Source: Aminipila butyrica (GTDB lineage Bacteria > Bacillota > Clostridia > Peptostreptococcales > Anaerovoracaceae). Taken from it: a stretch of DNA of 64,000 nt. The position numbers and the translations under genes are program-made. Positions 43,603 through 51,927 of the stretch are shown here, one piece after another. Below the pieces are notes generated by a model that saw nothing but the letters and a program-made list of their open reading frames with translations, did no database searches and had not been told where the DNA came from. The DNA lies in contig NZ_CP048649.1 of NCBI RefSeq assembly GCF_010669305.1, positions 682,001 to 746,000 of the forward strand, written 5' to 3'. The stretch's first letter is position 1; each line of letters starts with the position of its first letter.

Positions 43603-44442
43603 ATGGAAAAAATTATTAAAATAGACAACTTAACTTTTTCTTATATGAGAGAAAGCGATCAGCGGCTGGTGGAAGCCGTAAAAGGCCTGGATCTGGAGAT
43701 CGAAAAGGGCAGCTTTCTGGCTGTCATCGGTAAAAATGGTTCTGGCAAATCTACCTTGGCTAAAAATATCAACGCCTTGCTGTTGCCGACAGGGGGAGCT
43801 GTATATGTTAAGGGGTGGGATACCAAGGCAGATGACCACCTGTGGGATGTCCGCCAAACCGTAGGCATGATCTTCCAAAACCCGGATAACCAGTTGGTGT
43901 CCTCCATCGTGGAGGATGACGTTGCTTTTGGTCCAGAGAATCTGGGGGTTCCCCCAGAAGAAATCCGTCAACGGGTAGATGAAGCCTTAAAAGCGGTGAA
44001 TATGTACCAGCATCGGAAAAAGGCGCCGCACCTGCTGTCGGGTGGTCAAAAACAACGAATTGCCATTGCCGGTGTGGTAGCCATGAGACCCGATTGCATC
44101 ATCTTTGATGAACCCACCGCCATGCTGGATCCCAAGGGACGAAGGGAAGTGATGGATATTATCCGCAAGCTGCATCAGGAGGGCATCACCGTCTTGCTCA
44201 TCACCCATTTTATGGAGGAGGCCGCAAATGCAGATCGGGTATTGATCATGGACAAGGGGCAGCGAATTTTAGATGGAACACCTGTAGAAATATTTTCAGA
44301 AATTGAGACGATTCGGGAACTGGGACTGGATGTGCCGACAGCGGTAGATATGGCAGATCGGCTTCGAAAGAGGGGTATACCTGTACCCAGTCACATCATC
44401 CGTTCGGAGGAAATGGTAGAATATTTATGTCAATACAAATAA
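43603..44442 (+). CDS. ecfA1: ECF transporter ATPase A1
   Basis: ABC ATPase of the energy-coupling factor module that powers vitamin and metal uptake through various S components. The 279 residues include Walker A IGKNGSGKSTLAKN, the signature HLLSGGQKQRIA and Walker B CIIFDEPTA. It is the first of three genes in a cluster placed directly after rplQ, as in most Firmicutes. It overlaps ecfA2 by 16 bases. Confidence 0.95.
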   Translation: MEKIIKIDNLTFSYMRESDQRLVEAVKGLDLEIEKGSFLAVIGKNGSGKSTLAKNINALLLPTGGAVYVKGWDTKADDHLWDVRQTVGMIFQNPDNQLVSSIVEDDVAFGPENLGVPPEEIRQRVDEALKAVNMYQHRKKAPHLLSGGQKQRIAIAGVVAMRPDCIIFDEPTAMLDPKGRREVMDIIRKLHQEGITVLLITHFMEEAANADRVLIMDKGQRILDGTPVEIFSEIETIRELGLDVPTAVDMADRLRKRGIPVPSHIIRSEEMVEYLCQYK

Positions 44443-45272
44443 GAAATTTGAAACATGTGTACAGTGAAGGGCTTCCCTTTGAATCTGTTGCTTTGGATGA
44501 CGTGAGCTTTGAAATTGGGGATGGAGAGATTGTCGGCATTATCGGTCATACCGGCTCGGGCAAATCTACTTTGATACAGCATTTGAATGGATTATTGAAG
44601 CCTAAGTCGGGGCAGATCCTCGTAGGAGATGTGGATATCACGGGCCCGGGAGTCTCCATGAAGGACATTCGTCGACGAATTGGTTTGGTTTTTCAGTATC
44701 CGGAATATCAGCTTTTTGAGGAGACCGTCAAACTGGACGTGGCTTTTGGTCCGCTGAATCTGGGTCTTAGCAGGGAGGAAGCAGAAGCTCGGGCAAAGGA
44801 AGCTATAAGTCTGGTAGGACTGGATTATGAAGAAATTGGGGAGAGATCCCCTTTTGACTTATCCGGCGGGCAGAAACGGCGGGTAGCCATAGCAGGGGTC
44901 ATTGCTATGAAGCCAGAGGTGCTCATTTTAGACGAGCCTACAGCAGGACTGGATCCTAGCTCCCATCGGGAGTTGCTGGCCGTTATTCAGCGGATTTATC
45001 GGGAGCAGGGAGGCATTCTGATACTGGTGTCTCACAACATGAGAGACATTGCTAATTTGGCAGACCGGGTGCTGGTCATGGACAAAGGGCGGCTGGCTAT
45101 GAGCGGAACACCTCGAGAGGTGTTTGCCAGAAGAGCAGAGCTGACGGACATGGGACTCAGCGTGCCCCCAGCAGCAGAAATTTTATACCAGCTGCAAGAG
45201 CGAGGTTTTCCAATTGACCCGGAAGTGCTGAATATGGAAGAAGCAGTAGAGGAATTAATGAGGCGGTTATGA
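44427..45272 (+). CDS. ecfA2: ECF transporter ATPase A2
   Basis: The second ECF ATPase (281 residues), forming a heterodimer with EcfA1. Walker A is IGHTGSGKSTLIQH, the signature DLSGGQKRRVAIA and Walker B VLILDEPTAGLD. It overlaps both neighbours, by 16 bases with ecfA1 and 4 bases with ecfT (ATGA), so the three are co-translated. Confidence 0.95.
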   Translation: MSIQIRNLKHVYSEGLPFESVALDDVSFEIGDGEIVGIIGHTGSGKSTLIQHLNGLLKPKSGQILVGDVDITGPGVSMKDIRRRIGLVFQYPEYQLFEETVKLDVAFGPLNLGLSREEAEARAKEAISLVGLDYEEIGERSPFDLSGGQKRRVAIAGVIAMKPEVLILDEPTAGLDPSSHRELLAVIQRIYREQGGILILVSHNMRDIANLADRVLVMDKGRLAMSGTPREVFARRAELTDMGLSVPPAAEILYQLQERGFPIDPEVLNMEEAVEELMRRL

Positions 45273-46069
45273 TTAGAGACATTACATTAGGACAATACTA
45301 TCCGGGCAATTCCCTCATTCACAAACTGGATCCCCGGATAAAAATCAGCGGCACCTTTCTTTACATTGTGGCATTATTTGTAGTCAGTGATTTTATCGGC
45401 TTTGGACTGTCTGCTCTAGCGCTGGCTGCCGTCATCGGCATTTCCAGAGTGCCCTTTGGCTTTATATCCAAAGGACTGAAGCCAGTCTTTCTGATTATTA
45501 CCTTTACCTTTTTAATCAATATGTTTATGACCGACGGGGAGACTTTGTTTCAACTGGGCTTTCTGCGACTGACAAAAGAAGGGCTGTACAATGCCTGCTT
45601 CATGGGTCTGAGACTGGTACTGCTTATCTTTGGTTCCTCTCTGCTGACCTTGACCACGAAGCCTATCAGTTTGACAGACGGCATTGAATACATGCTGAGT
45701 CCTTTCAAGCGAATCGGAGTTCCTGCTCACGAGTTGGCCATGATGATGACCATTGCGCTGCGGTTTATTCCCACTTTGCTGGAAGAGACAGATAAGATTA
45801 TGAAAGCTCAGATGGCCAGAGGCGCAGATTTTGAAAGCGGTAACCTGCTGAAACGAGCTAAAAGCCTGGTTCCTTTGCTGGTACCGTTGTTTATCAGTGC
45901 CTTTCGCATCGCGCAGGATTTAGCCATGGCTATGGAGTCTCGTTGCTATAGGGGCGGGGACCAGCGGACTCGTCTTCATGCGATGAAACTAGCAGCTCGG
46001 GATGGGGCGGCACTTCTGGCTCTGGTTTTATTCCTGGCATTAATTATTTTCCAATCGCGTATATTGTAA
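45269..46069 (+). CDS. ecfT: ECF transporter transmembrane protein EcfT
   Basis: The shared membrane component of the ECF transporter, 266 residues with about five to six hydrophobic segments. The coupling motif ALRFIPTLLEETDKIMKAQ with ARGADF (the Ala-Arg-Gly motif) binds the ATPases, and a second AMESRCYRG motif is present. No substrate-binding S component is in the window. truA-rplM-rpsI, which often follow, are absent here. Confidence 0.94.
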   Translation: MIRDITLGQYYPGNSLIHKLDPRIKISGTFLYIVALFVVSDFIGFGLSALALAAVIGISRVPFGFISKGLKPVFLIITFTFLINMFMTDGETLFQLGFLRLTKEGLYNACFMGLRLVLLIFGSSLLTLTTKPISLTDGIEYMLSPFKRIGVPAHELAMMMTIALRFIPTLLEETDKIMKAQMARGADFESGNLLKRAKSLVPLLVPLFISAFRIAQDLAMAMESRCYRGGDQRTRLHAMKLAARDGAALLALVLFLALIIFQSRIL

Positions 46070-46125
46070 TAGGGCACTTCAAGGATCTAGAGGTTTATGG
46101 AGCTGCCCCTCATGCAAGTATGTGG

Positions 46126-46204
46126 CTTCCTAAGAGATAAGGAAGTTGCACAGAGCAAATCGTATGGAAGGAATCACAGCGAAAACCGATTTTCGTTTGT
46201 GATT
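46126..46204 (+). promoter_or_regulatory. Two hairpins in the leader of the L,D-transpeptidase-like gene
   Basis: CTTCCT/AGGAAG (46126-46145) is followed by a longer stem AATCACA-G-CGAAAA...TTTTCG-TT-TGTGATT (46172-46204), which ends 19 bases before the GTG start. The tail is T-poor, so a regulatory leader is as likely as a terminator of the ecf operon. Confidence 0.4.
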
Positions 46205-46223
46205 TGTATAAGGGATTGATTAG

Positions 46224-47291
46224 GTGAAACATTTTAATCTTTTATTGACAGCTCTGTGTCTGGCAGTGGTTTTTGTCTTTCTGCTCATTCTAGGGCCGGA
46301 TGTGGAAAAGGCGCGGCTGGATAAGGAAAGCGGGACACCTGCTACCGGAGACGCTGTGGTCACTTCTGACCAGGAAACAGAAGAAGCTGCTCTCGTTTCA
46401 TCAGAGGAGGCAGGGCAAGAGGAGAGTAAGGCACTCTCTTATGGATTTAACTTGAAATATGATAAATATCTGGTGGAAAGGCCGTACACTTATATTGTAA
46501 ACGGAGAAAAGCGGTACTTTCAGTTTAACCTTATGCGCCAGCGGATTGACACCGTGGAAAAGGCTATGGGCAGCTACCGCATGACGTATATTGATAATTA
46601 TAAGAATCGAAACGGTCAAGCCCCCCAGTATAAGGGTCGTGATGTGGATCCTCAAGGAGGCAGCCGAGGGGCATCAGCCCCGGCTTACCCAGATATTCGT
46701 CAGCCGGAAGAGTTCATTTATTTGGCTGATGGCACGCTAGTTCAAGTATTAGAAGAGGATCAGGATTTCACTTTGGTGGGACTGGTTGGCACTGATGCGG
46801 AGTTTTCTGTGCCTAATCGGTATATTCCACAGGAGGACGGGCTGATCTCTCTGAAAAAGGTCATTATCGTAGACCGAAAAAACCAGAATATCGCTACCTT
46901 TGAAAAAGAAGGAGAAAGCTGGAATATTACTTCTTACAGTAAGGCCACGACTGGAAAAGAAGGCCGGTACCATCAACTTACCCCACTAGGCTACTATTTC
47001 GCCATTGAGAAGAAGCCTAAATTCTATTACTTAAAAGACGGCACAGATCAAATCGAAGGTTATGCGCCTTACGCAGTGCGTTTTACGGCAGGAGCCTATA
47101 CTCACGGCGTATCCAGTGCTTATACTTATACAGCGGATGGGGGAAGGCTGGACCCTGGCATTCACGAGTTTTCCAGCAGCATTGGCACCGTGCCTTTATC
47201 TCATAAATGCGTGCGGAATTATACTTCTCACGCTAAGTTTATATATGATTGGTATGAGCATGGAAGCACTATCGTCATTGTAATCGAGTAA
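46224..47291 (+). CDS. Membrane-anchored L,D-transpeptidase-like (YkuD) protein
   Basis: A 355-residue protein with an N-terminal transmembrane anchor (~6-24), a Glu/Ser-rich linker and a C-terminal YkuD-type domain (~210-355). YkuD enzymes form 3-3 cross-links in peptidoglycan through a cysteine thioester. The expected histidine (YTHGV, H294) and cysteine (SHKCVR, C329) are present. However, the residue before the cysteine is Lys where the family nearly always has Gly (SHGC). The start is GTG with AAGGG. Activity is plausible but not certain; it acts outside the membrane. Confidence 0.72.
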   Translation: MKHFNLLLTALCLAVVFVFLLILGPDVEKARLDKESGTPATGDAVVTSDQETEEAALVSSEEAGQEESKALSYGFNLKYDKYLVERPYTYIVNGEKRYFQFNLMRQRIDTVEKAMGSYRMTYIDNYKNRNGQAPQYKGRDVDPQGGSRGASAPAYPDIRQPEEFIYLADGTLVQVLEEDQDFTLVGLVGTDAEFSVPNRYIPQEDGLISLKKVIIVDRKNQNIATFEKEGESWNITSYSKATTGKEGRYHQLTPLGYYFAIEKKPKFYYLKDGTDQIEGYAPYAVRFTAGAYTHGVSSAYTYTADGGRLDPGIHEFSSSIGTVPLSHKCVRNYTSHAKFIYDWYEHGSTIVIVIE

Positions 47292-47306
47292 CAGTCTCCT
47301 ACGCTT

Positions 47307-47330
47307 CTGTTTTGTGGGGAAGCAAAACAG
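47307..47330 (+). terminator. Possible terminator between the YkuD gene and trmB
   Basis: CTGTTTTG/CAAAACAG (8-bp stem, 8-base loop) lies 15 bases after the YkuD stop. The tail ATTGCTATTATT is only moderately T-rich. Confidence 0.45.
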
Positions 47331-47384
47331 ATTGCTATTATTAAGATAGGGATTCGAGCTGAATTCCAGAAGAGGATAAAGAAG

Positions 47385-48023
47385 ATGAGACAACGAAAAG
47401 TAAAGAATCTGGAAGAACGGTTAGCTGTCTGTTCCGCCTATGTGGTGGCAGAGGCAAAGGAAAAGAAGGGCTCTTGGAAGAGCCTGTTTGGTAACGAGCA
47501 GCCACTGTATATGGAGTTGGGTTGTGGAAAGGGTCAGTTTGTAATCAAACAGGCAGTTCGCCATCCAGAGAGAAACTTTATTGCAGTAGAAGGCCATGAT
47601 ACTGTGTTACTGCGGGCTTTAGAAAAAGCAGCAGAGACTCAATTGCCCAACTTGAAATTTGTTCGGGGCTACATTCAGGACGTTAACGACTATTTCGCAG
47701 AGAACGAGCTGGACGGTATTTATTTGAATTTCAGCGATCCTTGGCCAAAGGACCGGCACGTAAAGCGGCGGCTGACTCACGAGCGATTTTTGACAGGCTA
47801 TCAGACCGTCATTAAAGATAGTGGCACGGTTGAATTCAAAACGGACAATAATGAGCTATTTGAGTTTTCTATTGATGAGATTAAGGCACAAGGCTATGAG
47901 ATTGTGGAATATACCAGGGACCTGCATAATTCAGCATTTTCAGCCAGACAGGTGACTACAGAATATGAGGATAAGTTCAGCCGACAGAACAAATGCATCA
48001 ACTATGTAAAGTTTGTCGTGTAG
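47385..48023 (+). CDS. trmB: tRNA (guanine-N7-)-methyltransferase
   Basis: Methylates G46 of tRNA using S-adenosylmethionine. The 212 residues contain the SAM-binding motif MELGCGKGQFV, the family motif NFSDPWPKDRHVKRRLTHE (~117-135) and the C-terminal TEYEDKF. Length and motifs match bacterial TrmB. It is followed by a terminator shared with the converging M23 gene. Confidence 0.96.
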   Translation: MRQRKVKNLEERLAVCSAYVVAEAKEKKGSWKSLFGNEQPLYMELGCGKGQFVIKQAVRHPERNFIAVEGHDTVLLRALEKAAETQLPNLKFVRGYIQDVNDYFAENELDGIYLNFSDPWPKDRHVKRRLTHERFLTGYQTVIKDSGTVEFKTDNNELFEFSIDEIKAQGYEIVEYTRDLHNSAFSARQVTTEYEDKFSRQNKCINYVKFVV

Positions 48024-48050
48024 TCATATACAAGTTTATTTTTTAACAAG

Positions 48051-48087
48051 AAAAAAGTGATAACGCCGGGCGGTTTATCACTTTTTA
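48051..48087. terminator. Bidirectional terminator between trmB and the M23 gene
   Basis: AAAAAGTGATAA (48052-48063) pairs with TTATCACTTTTT (48075-48086) around a GC-rich CGCCGGGCGGT loop. A and T flanks allow use from both strands. Confidence 0.88.
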
Positions 48088-48101
48088 CTTTTTGTACTCA
48101 T

Positions 48102-48773
48102 TTAAAAGCTTATATAGTCAGCGGGATTTACTTGGCTGCCGTCCTTTTCCATTTCAAAATGTAAATGAGAGCCGTCAGCTGATTCGAACAGGCTGGTGTC
48201 GCCGATGCCTCCGATGATGTCGCCTTGTTTGACTACATCGCCAGATTCCACCAAGATTTTATCGGATAAGTTCGAATAGGTAGTGATGAAACCATTTCCG
48301 TGATTAATTTTCACGGACCACCCCAGTCGGTCATCTCGGTAGGTATCTACCACCGTGCCAGCCGCCGCAGCCTGCACTCGACCATCTAAGGTTCCCTGTA
48401 TATCCACGCCGGAGTGGACCATGTACTGGTTCAGGGTCTTTGAATAAACGGGCATTTCTGTGGAATACTGTAAGGTGACAGGACCATCTACAGGAGCGGT
48501 CCACTCAGAAGCACTGGGGGCAGGCGTTTCTCCTTGAGACTGTCCTTCACTTTGCGGATGATCTTTGCTGTCTACCGTGGGTACGCGTTTTGTTACACTT
48601 CGCTCTGCTGAATTGCTGTTTTCCGGTACGGACAGACTGTCTCCAGACAGATTGATTTTGTCTAAACTAGATTTTACTGTAAAAACTGAAGCAAGGGCAA
48701 CCACGCTGAAACAGAGGACCAGGGCGATAGCTGCTTTATCCATTGGCTTTTTCTCTTTTATATGATGTCGCAT
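48102..48773 (-). CDS. M23-family membrane protein, SpoIIQ-like
   Basis: A 223-residue protein with an N-terminal membrane anchor (~13-33), a Ser/Pro/Gln-rich linker and a LytM/M23 domain (~92-220). Metal ligands H120-xxx-D124 and the H203-x-H205 pair are kept. The histidine usually found in the YxHL motif is replaced by N168 (TTYSNL). The size, single anchor and partly altered active site recall SpoIIQ, the forespore protein that pairs with SpoIIIAH in sporulation. This assignment is an inference; a plain endopeptidase is the alternative. GGAGG precedes the ATG. Confidence 0.7.
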   Translation of the reverse strand: MRHHIKEKKPMDKAAIALVLCFSVVALASVFTVKSSLDKINLSGDSLSVPENSNSAERSVTKRVPTVDSKDHPQSEGQSQGETPAPSASEWTAPVDGPVTLQYSTEMPVYSKTLNQYMVHSGVDIQGTLDGRVQAAAAGTVVDTYRDDRLGWSVKINHGNGFITTYSNLSDKILVESGDVVKQGDIIGGIGDTSLFESADGSHLHFEMEKDGSQVNPADYISF

Positions 48774-48806
48774 AATTTACACCTCCTTTATTGTAGTATT
48801 GCCGAC

Positions 48807-48835
48807 TTGCAGTTTTTCATACTTTGTAGTATAAT
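48807..48835 (+). promoter_or_regulatory. Promoter of the aminotransferase gene
   Basis: TTGCAG (48807-48812) and TATAAT (48830-48835) are separated by 17 bases, 33 bases before the start codon, in the divergent region with the M23 gene. Confidence 0.7.
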
Positions 48836-48867
48836 ATTTTGTGATTTTATATAAGTGAGGTGGCTCT

Positions 48868-50103
48868 ATGAGTGAATTTATAATGGCGCAGAAAAACGGA
48901 AGAAGTATTCCGTTAGAAGATAAAATTTTTGGAATCAGTCGGTTGGCCAACGAGATGATTGCCGAAAAAGGAAAAGAATCAGTGATTAATGCCACCATCG
49001 GAGCCCTGCTGGACGATCAGGGAGAGCTCGTAGTGCTTTCTTCCGTGGTAGACGTGCTGAAAAATTTAGCTCCAGCAGATTACGCAGCCTATGCGCCTAT
49101 CGGCGGAACAGCAGAATTCAAAGACAGCATTAAAAAAGCTGCTTTTGGTAAATATGAACCTAAGTGTTTTACAGAAGCGGTGGCTACACCGGGCGGGACT
49201 GGTGCTATCCGCAATACAATTTCTAATTATTCTCAAGTAGGTGACCAGATTCTGACATCAGACTGGTACTGGGCTAACTACAGCTCCATTGCTGGAGAAC
49301 TAGGCAGGGGGTCGGTCACTTTCGAACTCTTCGATGATCAAGGCCATTTCAACATTGGCTCTTTACAGAAGCAAGTCCGCAGCCTGTTGGACAAGCAGGA
49401 GAGTCTGGTTTTGATTATTAACACACCAGCCCACAATCCTACCGGCTATTCCTTAACACTGGAGGATTGGGACGATGTACTATCTGTTCTCCAGGCAGAA
49501 GCGAAAGGGGACAAGAAGATTGCCCTGTTGGTGGACGTAGCCTATATTGACTTTGCTGGAGATTCGAATGAGTATCGGGCGTTTTTGCCTAAGCTGGAGA
49601 ACTTGCCAGCCAATATCCTGCCTATCATTTCCTACAGCACATCGAAGACCTTTACCTTATACGGTATGCGGTGTGGAGCGATGATCTGCATGACCCCGGT
49701 GAAATCAATTGCTGAGGAGTTTCTGCGAGTCTGCCAATTTTCTTCCCGGGCATCCTGGTCTAACTGTAACAGAGCGGCGATGGTGGTTTTAGCTAAAATT
49801 TATGAAGATCCAGCATTACTGTCAAAGGTCGATGAGGAACGGGACTTTTATCGAGAGCTGCTTGTGAAACGAGGCAAGGCTTTTGAAGAGGAAGCAGCTA
49901 AGGCTGGTCTAAAGATGGTGCCTTTTGATGCCGGATTTTTTGCCTCTATTCCTTGTAAGGATCCAGATGCTGTCTGTAAAAATCTGCAAAAAGAAGGGAT
50001 TTTTGCAGTACCTTTGGCAAAGGGGCTACGCGTATCTATTGCTTCCATCAACGAGAATCAGTGCAGGCTGTTGCCGGCTAAAATCGTGGAAGCGCTGGGT
50101 TAG
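48868..50103 (+). CDS. PLP-dependent aminotransferase, class I/II
   Basis: A fold-type I aminotransferase of 411 residues. The PLP lysine lies in SYSTSKTFTLYGMRCG (~255), the aspartate that pairs with the pyridine nitrogen in VDVAYIDFAG, and NTPAHNPTGYS is the conserved Asn-Pro motif. The sequence resembles the aromatic or broad-specificity aminotransferases of amino-acid fermenters, but the substrate cannot be fixed from sequence. It has its own promoter and lies 9 bases before plsC. Confidence 0.87.
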   Translation: MSEFIMAQKNGRSIPLEDKIFGISRLANEMIAEKGKESVINATIGALLDDQGELVVLSSVVDVLKNLAPADYAAYAPIGGTAEFKDSIKKAAFGKYEPKCFTEAVATPGGTGAIRNTISNYSQVGDQILTSDWYWANYSSIAGELGRGSVTFELFDDQGHFNIGSLQKQVRSLLDKQESLVLIINTPAHNPTGYSLTLEDWDDVLSVLQAEAKGDKKIALLVDVAYIDFAGDSNEYRAFLPKLENLPANILPIISYSTSKTFTLYGMRCGAMICMTPVKSIAEEFLRVCQFSSRASWSNCNRAAMVVLAKIYEDPALLSKVDEERDFYRELLVKRGKAFEEEAAKAGLKMVPFDAGFFASIPCKDPDAVCKNLQKEGIFAVPLAKGLRVSIASINENQCRLLPAKIVEALG

Positions 50104-50112
50104 GAGCGGTAT

Positions 50113-50826
50113 ATGAGAACGATTATATGGTTTATATATTTCTGGTTCTACTTGCTAGGGCTCTATCCTTGGCAGAAATATTATGAAAAGCGTAAGGCCG
50201 CAGGGTTGGAGTACATTTCTGGTGTTGACCGAATCGTGCAAAACTGGGCCAAGCGGTTGTTGATGGTGGCAGGTGTGTCCGCAGAGGTTAGCGGGCTGGA
50301 GAACATTCCTCGGGACCGGGCAGTGCTGTTTACGAGCAATCATCAAGGCAATTTTGACATTCCGCTGATGCTCACCAGCTTGGATCAGACCCATCCGCTG
50401 GTTGCCAAGGACAGTCTGGCTAAGATTCCGTTTCTATCCAGCTGGATGCGGCTATTCGACTGTCTATTTCTGGATAGGACAAACGCTCGACAATCTTTAA
50501 AGGTTTTTGCAGAAGCAGAAGCACTTATTAAAGAAGGTAAGTCTGTGATTATTTTTCCGGAAGGAACCAGAAGCAGGAAGGATGAGGCTGGAGAGTTCAA
50601 GGAGGGGGCTTATAAAATTGCCCTGCGAACTGGAGCGGCTGTCGTGCCAGTAGCCATCGACGGGTCTTACCGGGCCATGGAGGCCAACAAGGGAATTTGG
50701 ATTCGTCCGACTAAGGTGAAAATTACCATCCTGCCCCCTGTGGAAACGGCTGATTTAACCAAGGAGGAGTCGAAACACCTAGGGGCTCACATCCGGGAAC
50801 AAATCATGGCTTGTAACGGTCGCTAA
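50113..50826 (+). CDS. plsC: 1-acyl-sn-glycerol-3-phosphate acyltransferase (PlsC family)
   Basis: Makes phosphatidic acid from lysophosphatidic acid at the membrane. In 237 residues it has an N-terminal hydrophobic segment, the catalytic H-x4-D motif in SNHQGNFDIP (~76-85), and the substrate motif FPEGTRSR (~147). The ribosome site overlaps the aminotransferase stop codon, so the two genes are probably co-transcribed. Confidence 0.9.
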   Translation: MRTIIWFIYFWFYLLGLYPWQKYYEKRKAAGLEYISGVDRIVQNWAKRLLMVAGVSAEVSGLENIPRDRAVLFTSNHQGNFDIPLMLTSLDQTHPLVAKDSLAKIPFLSSWMRLFDCLFLDRTNARQSLKVFAEAEALIKEGKSVIIFPEGTRSRKDEAGEFKEGAYKIALRTGAAVVPVAIDGSYRAMEANKGIWIRPTKVKITILPPVETADLTKEESKHLGAHIREQIMACNGR

Positions 50827-50872
50827 GAAACAGTAAAATTCCCTCTGCCATGCAGAAGAAAAGGAATAAGAC

Positions 50873-51643
50873 ATGGATAAAAACGAAGAGGACACCGCCC
50901 GAAAAGCGGGAGCCATAGAAAAAACGCTGATGGTGCTGAATACCCTGACGGAAAAACCATATAGCTATTCAGCCAAGGAACTCAGTGCTAAATTGGGGTT
51001 TACTAAGCCTACGGTACACCGGATTCTCAATACCCTAGAAGAGGAACGCTATGTAGGACGTACCTACGATGGGAAATATTCCATCGGATACAAGGTTTAC
51101 CAGATTGGCATGGTGTATGCGAACAATATGGATATTTACCTGGAAATTCGTCGGGTTATTGAAGCTATTGCTACCGCTACCGGTGAACAGGTGGGCTATG
51201 CCATTCTGGAGGGGACGGAAGTGGTTAGTCTCTACGAGTCTCAGATGCAGGATTCTCGAATCCGTTACATAGCCGGAGCAACTTATCCCATCAACAGCGG
51301 TTGCTATGGCAAAGTACTTATGACCTTTTCTCATACGGAATCGGAGCTTGATCAAATTGTTCCTCACCTGGAGCTGAAACAGGTTTCTCACGGTGCTATC
51401 ATGGATCACCAGGAACTACGCGAGGAGTACCGACGGATTCGGGAAAGGGGTTACGGTCAGAGCGAGGATGAATACTTGGATGGAACGGTCGGTCTGGGCG
51501 TTCCAGTGTTCAAACAGGATGGCAGTCTGGCGGGCTGCATCGCCTTAGGAGCTATTAAGTCGGCCAAGTTTTATCGGGATAAGGAAGACTACGTAAAGGA
51601 AATTTTTAAGGGAGCACAGGAGCTGAAAGGCATTCTGGTATAG
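50873..51643 (+). CDS. IclR-family transcriptional regulator
   Basis: A 256-residue regulator with an N-terminal winged helix-turn-helix (AKELSAKLGFTKPTVHRILN, ~37-56) and a C-terminal effector-binding IclR domain (~80-250) with the usual SGCYGKVLM and GTVGLGVPVF segments. IclR proteins control catabolic genes, often adjacent ones. The D-aminoacylase operon that follows has a promoter and an inverted repeat just downstream of it, a likely target. AAGGAA lies before the ATG. Confidence 0.9.
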   Translation: MDKNEEDTARKAGAIEKTLMVLNTLTEKPYSYSAKELSAKLGFTKPTVHRILNTLEEERYVGRTYDGKYSIGYKVYQIGMVYANNMDIYLEIRRVIEAIATATGEQVGYAILEGTEVVSLYESQMQDSRIRYIAGATYPINSGCYGKVLMTFSHTESELDQIVPHLELKQVSHGAIMDHQELREEYRRIRERGYGQSEDEYLDGTVGLGVPVFKQDGSLAGCIALGAIKSAKFYRDKEDYVKEIFKGAQELKGILV

Positions 51644-51651
51644 TGCGCTTG

Positions 51652-51695
51652 AAATACTGCAAGGAGCAGCTGCATCCGAGCGGTATTTTTTTTAT
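51652..51695 (+). terminator. Terminator after the IclR gene
   Basis: AAATACTGC pairs with GCGGTATTT (one G-T pair) and is followed by a run of eight Ts including the end of the stem. Confidence 0.8.
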
Positions 51696-51772
51696 TCAAG
51701 AATGGAAACTATGGTGGTTATAAAAATAAGTGATGGCAAATAAAAATACCTATCTAAATTTTCGGAAATTTG

Positions 51773-51801
51773 TTGACCCAAACAAAGAATAGTGCTATAC
51801 T
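51773..51801 (+). promoter_or_regulatory. Promoter of the D-aminoacylase cluster
   Basis: TTGACC (51773-51778) and TATACT (51796-51801) are spaced by 17 bases, 126 bases before the D-aminoacylase start. Confidence 0.75.
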
Positions 51802-51820
51802 TATAAAAAATTTCACTATG

Positions 51821-51860
51821 GTCCATATTACAAAATCAAGTCCACAATATGGACTTGATT
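51821..51860 (+). promoter_or_regulatory. Overlapping inverted repeats, probable operator or attenuator
   Basis: A 10-bp perfect inverted repeat AATCAAGTCC/GGACTTGATT (51834-51843, 51851-51860) lies just downstream of the presumed transcription start. A second pairing, GTCCATATT (51821-51829) with AATATGGAC (51846-51854), uses part of the same bases, so the two stems exclude each other. It may be an IclR-family operator or an RNA switch. Confidence 0.55.
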
Positions 51861-51927
51861 AAGTTTGAGGCAAAAATATAAAAGTGCAGCCACAGACAAC
51901 TAGTGGGCGGTAAAGGTTGGTAGTAAA

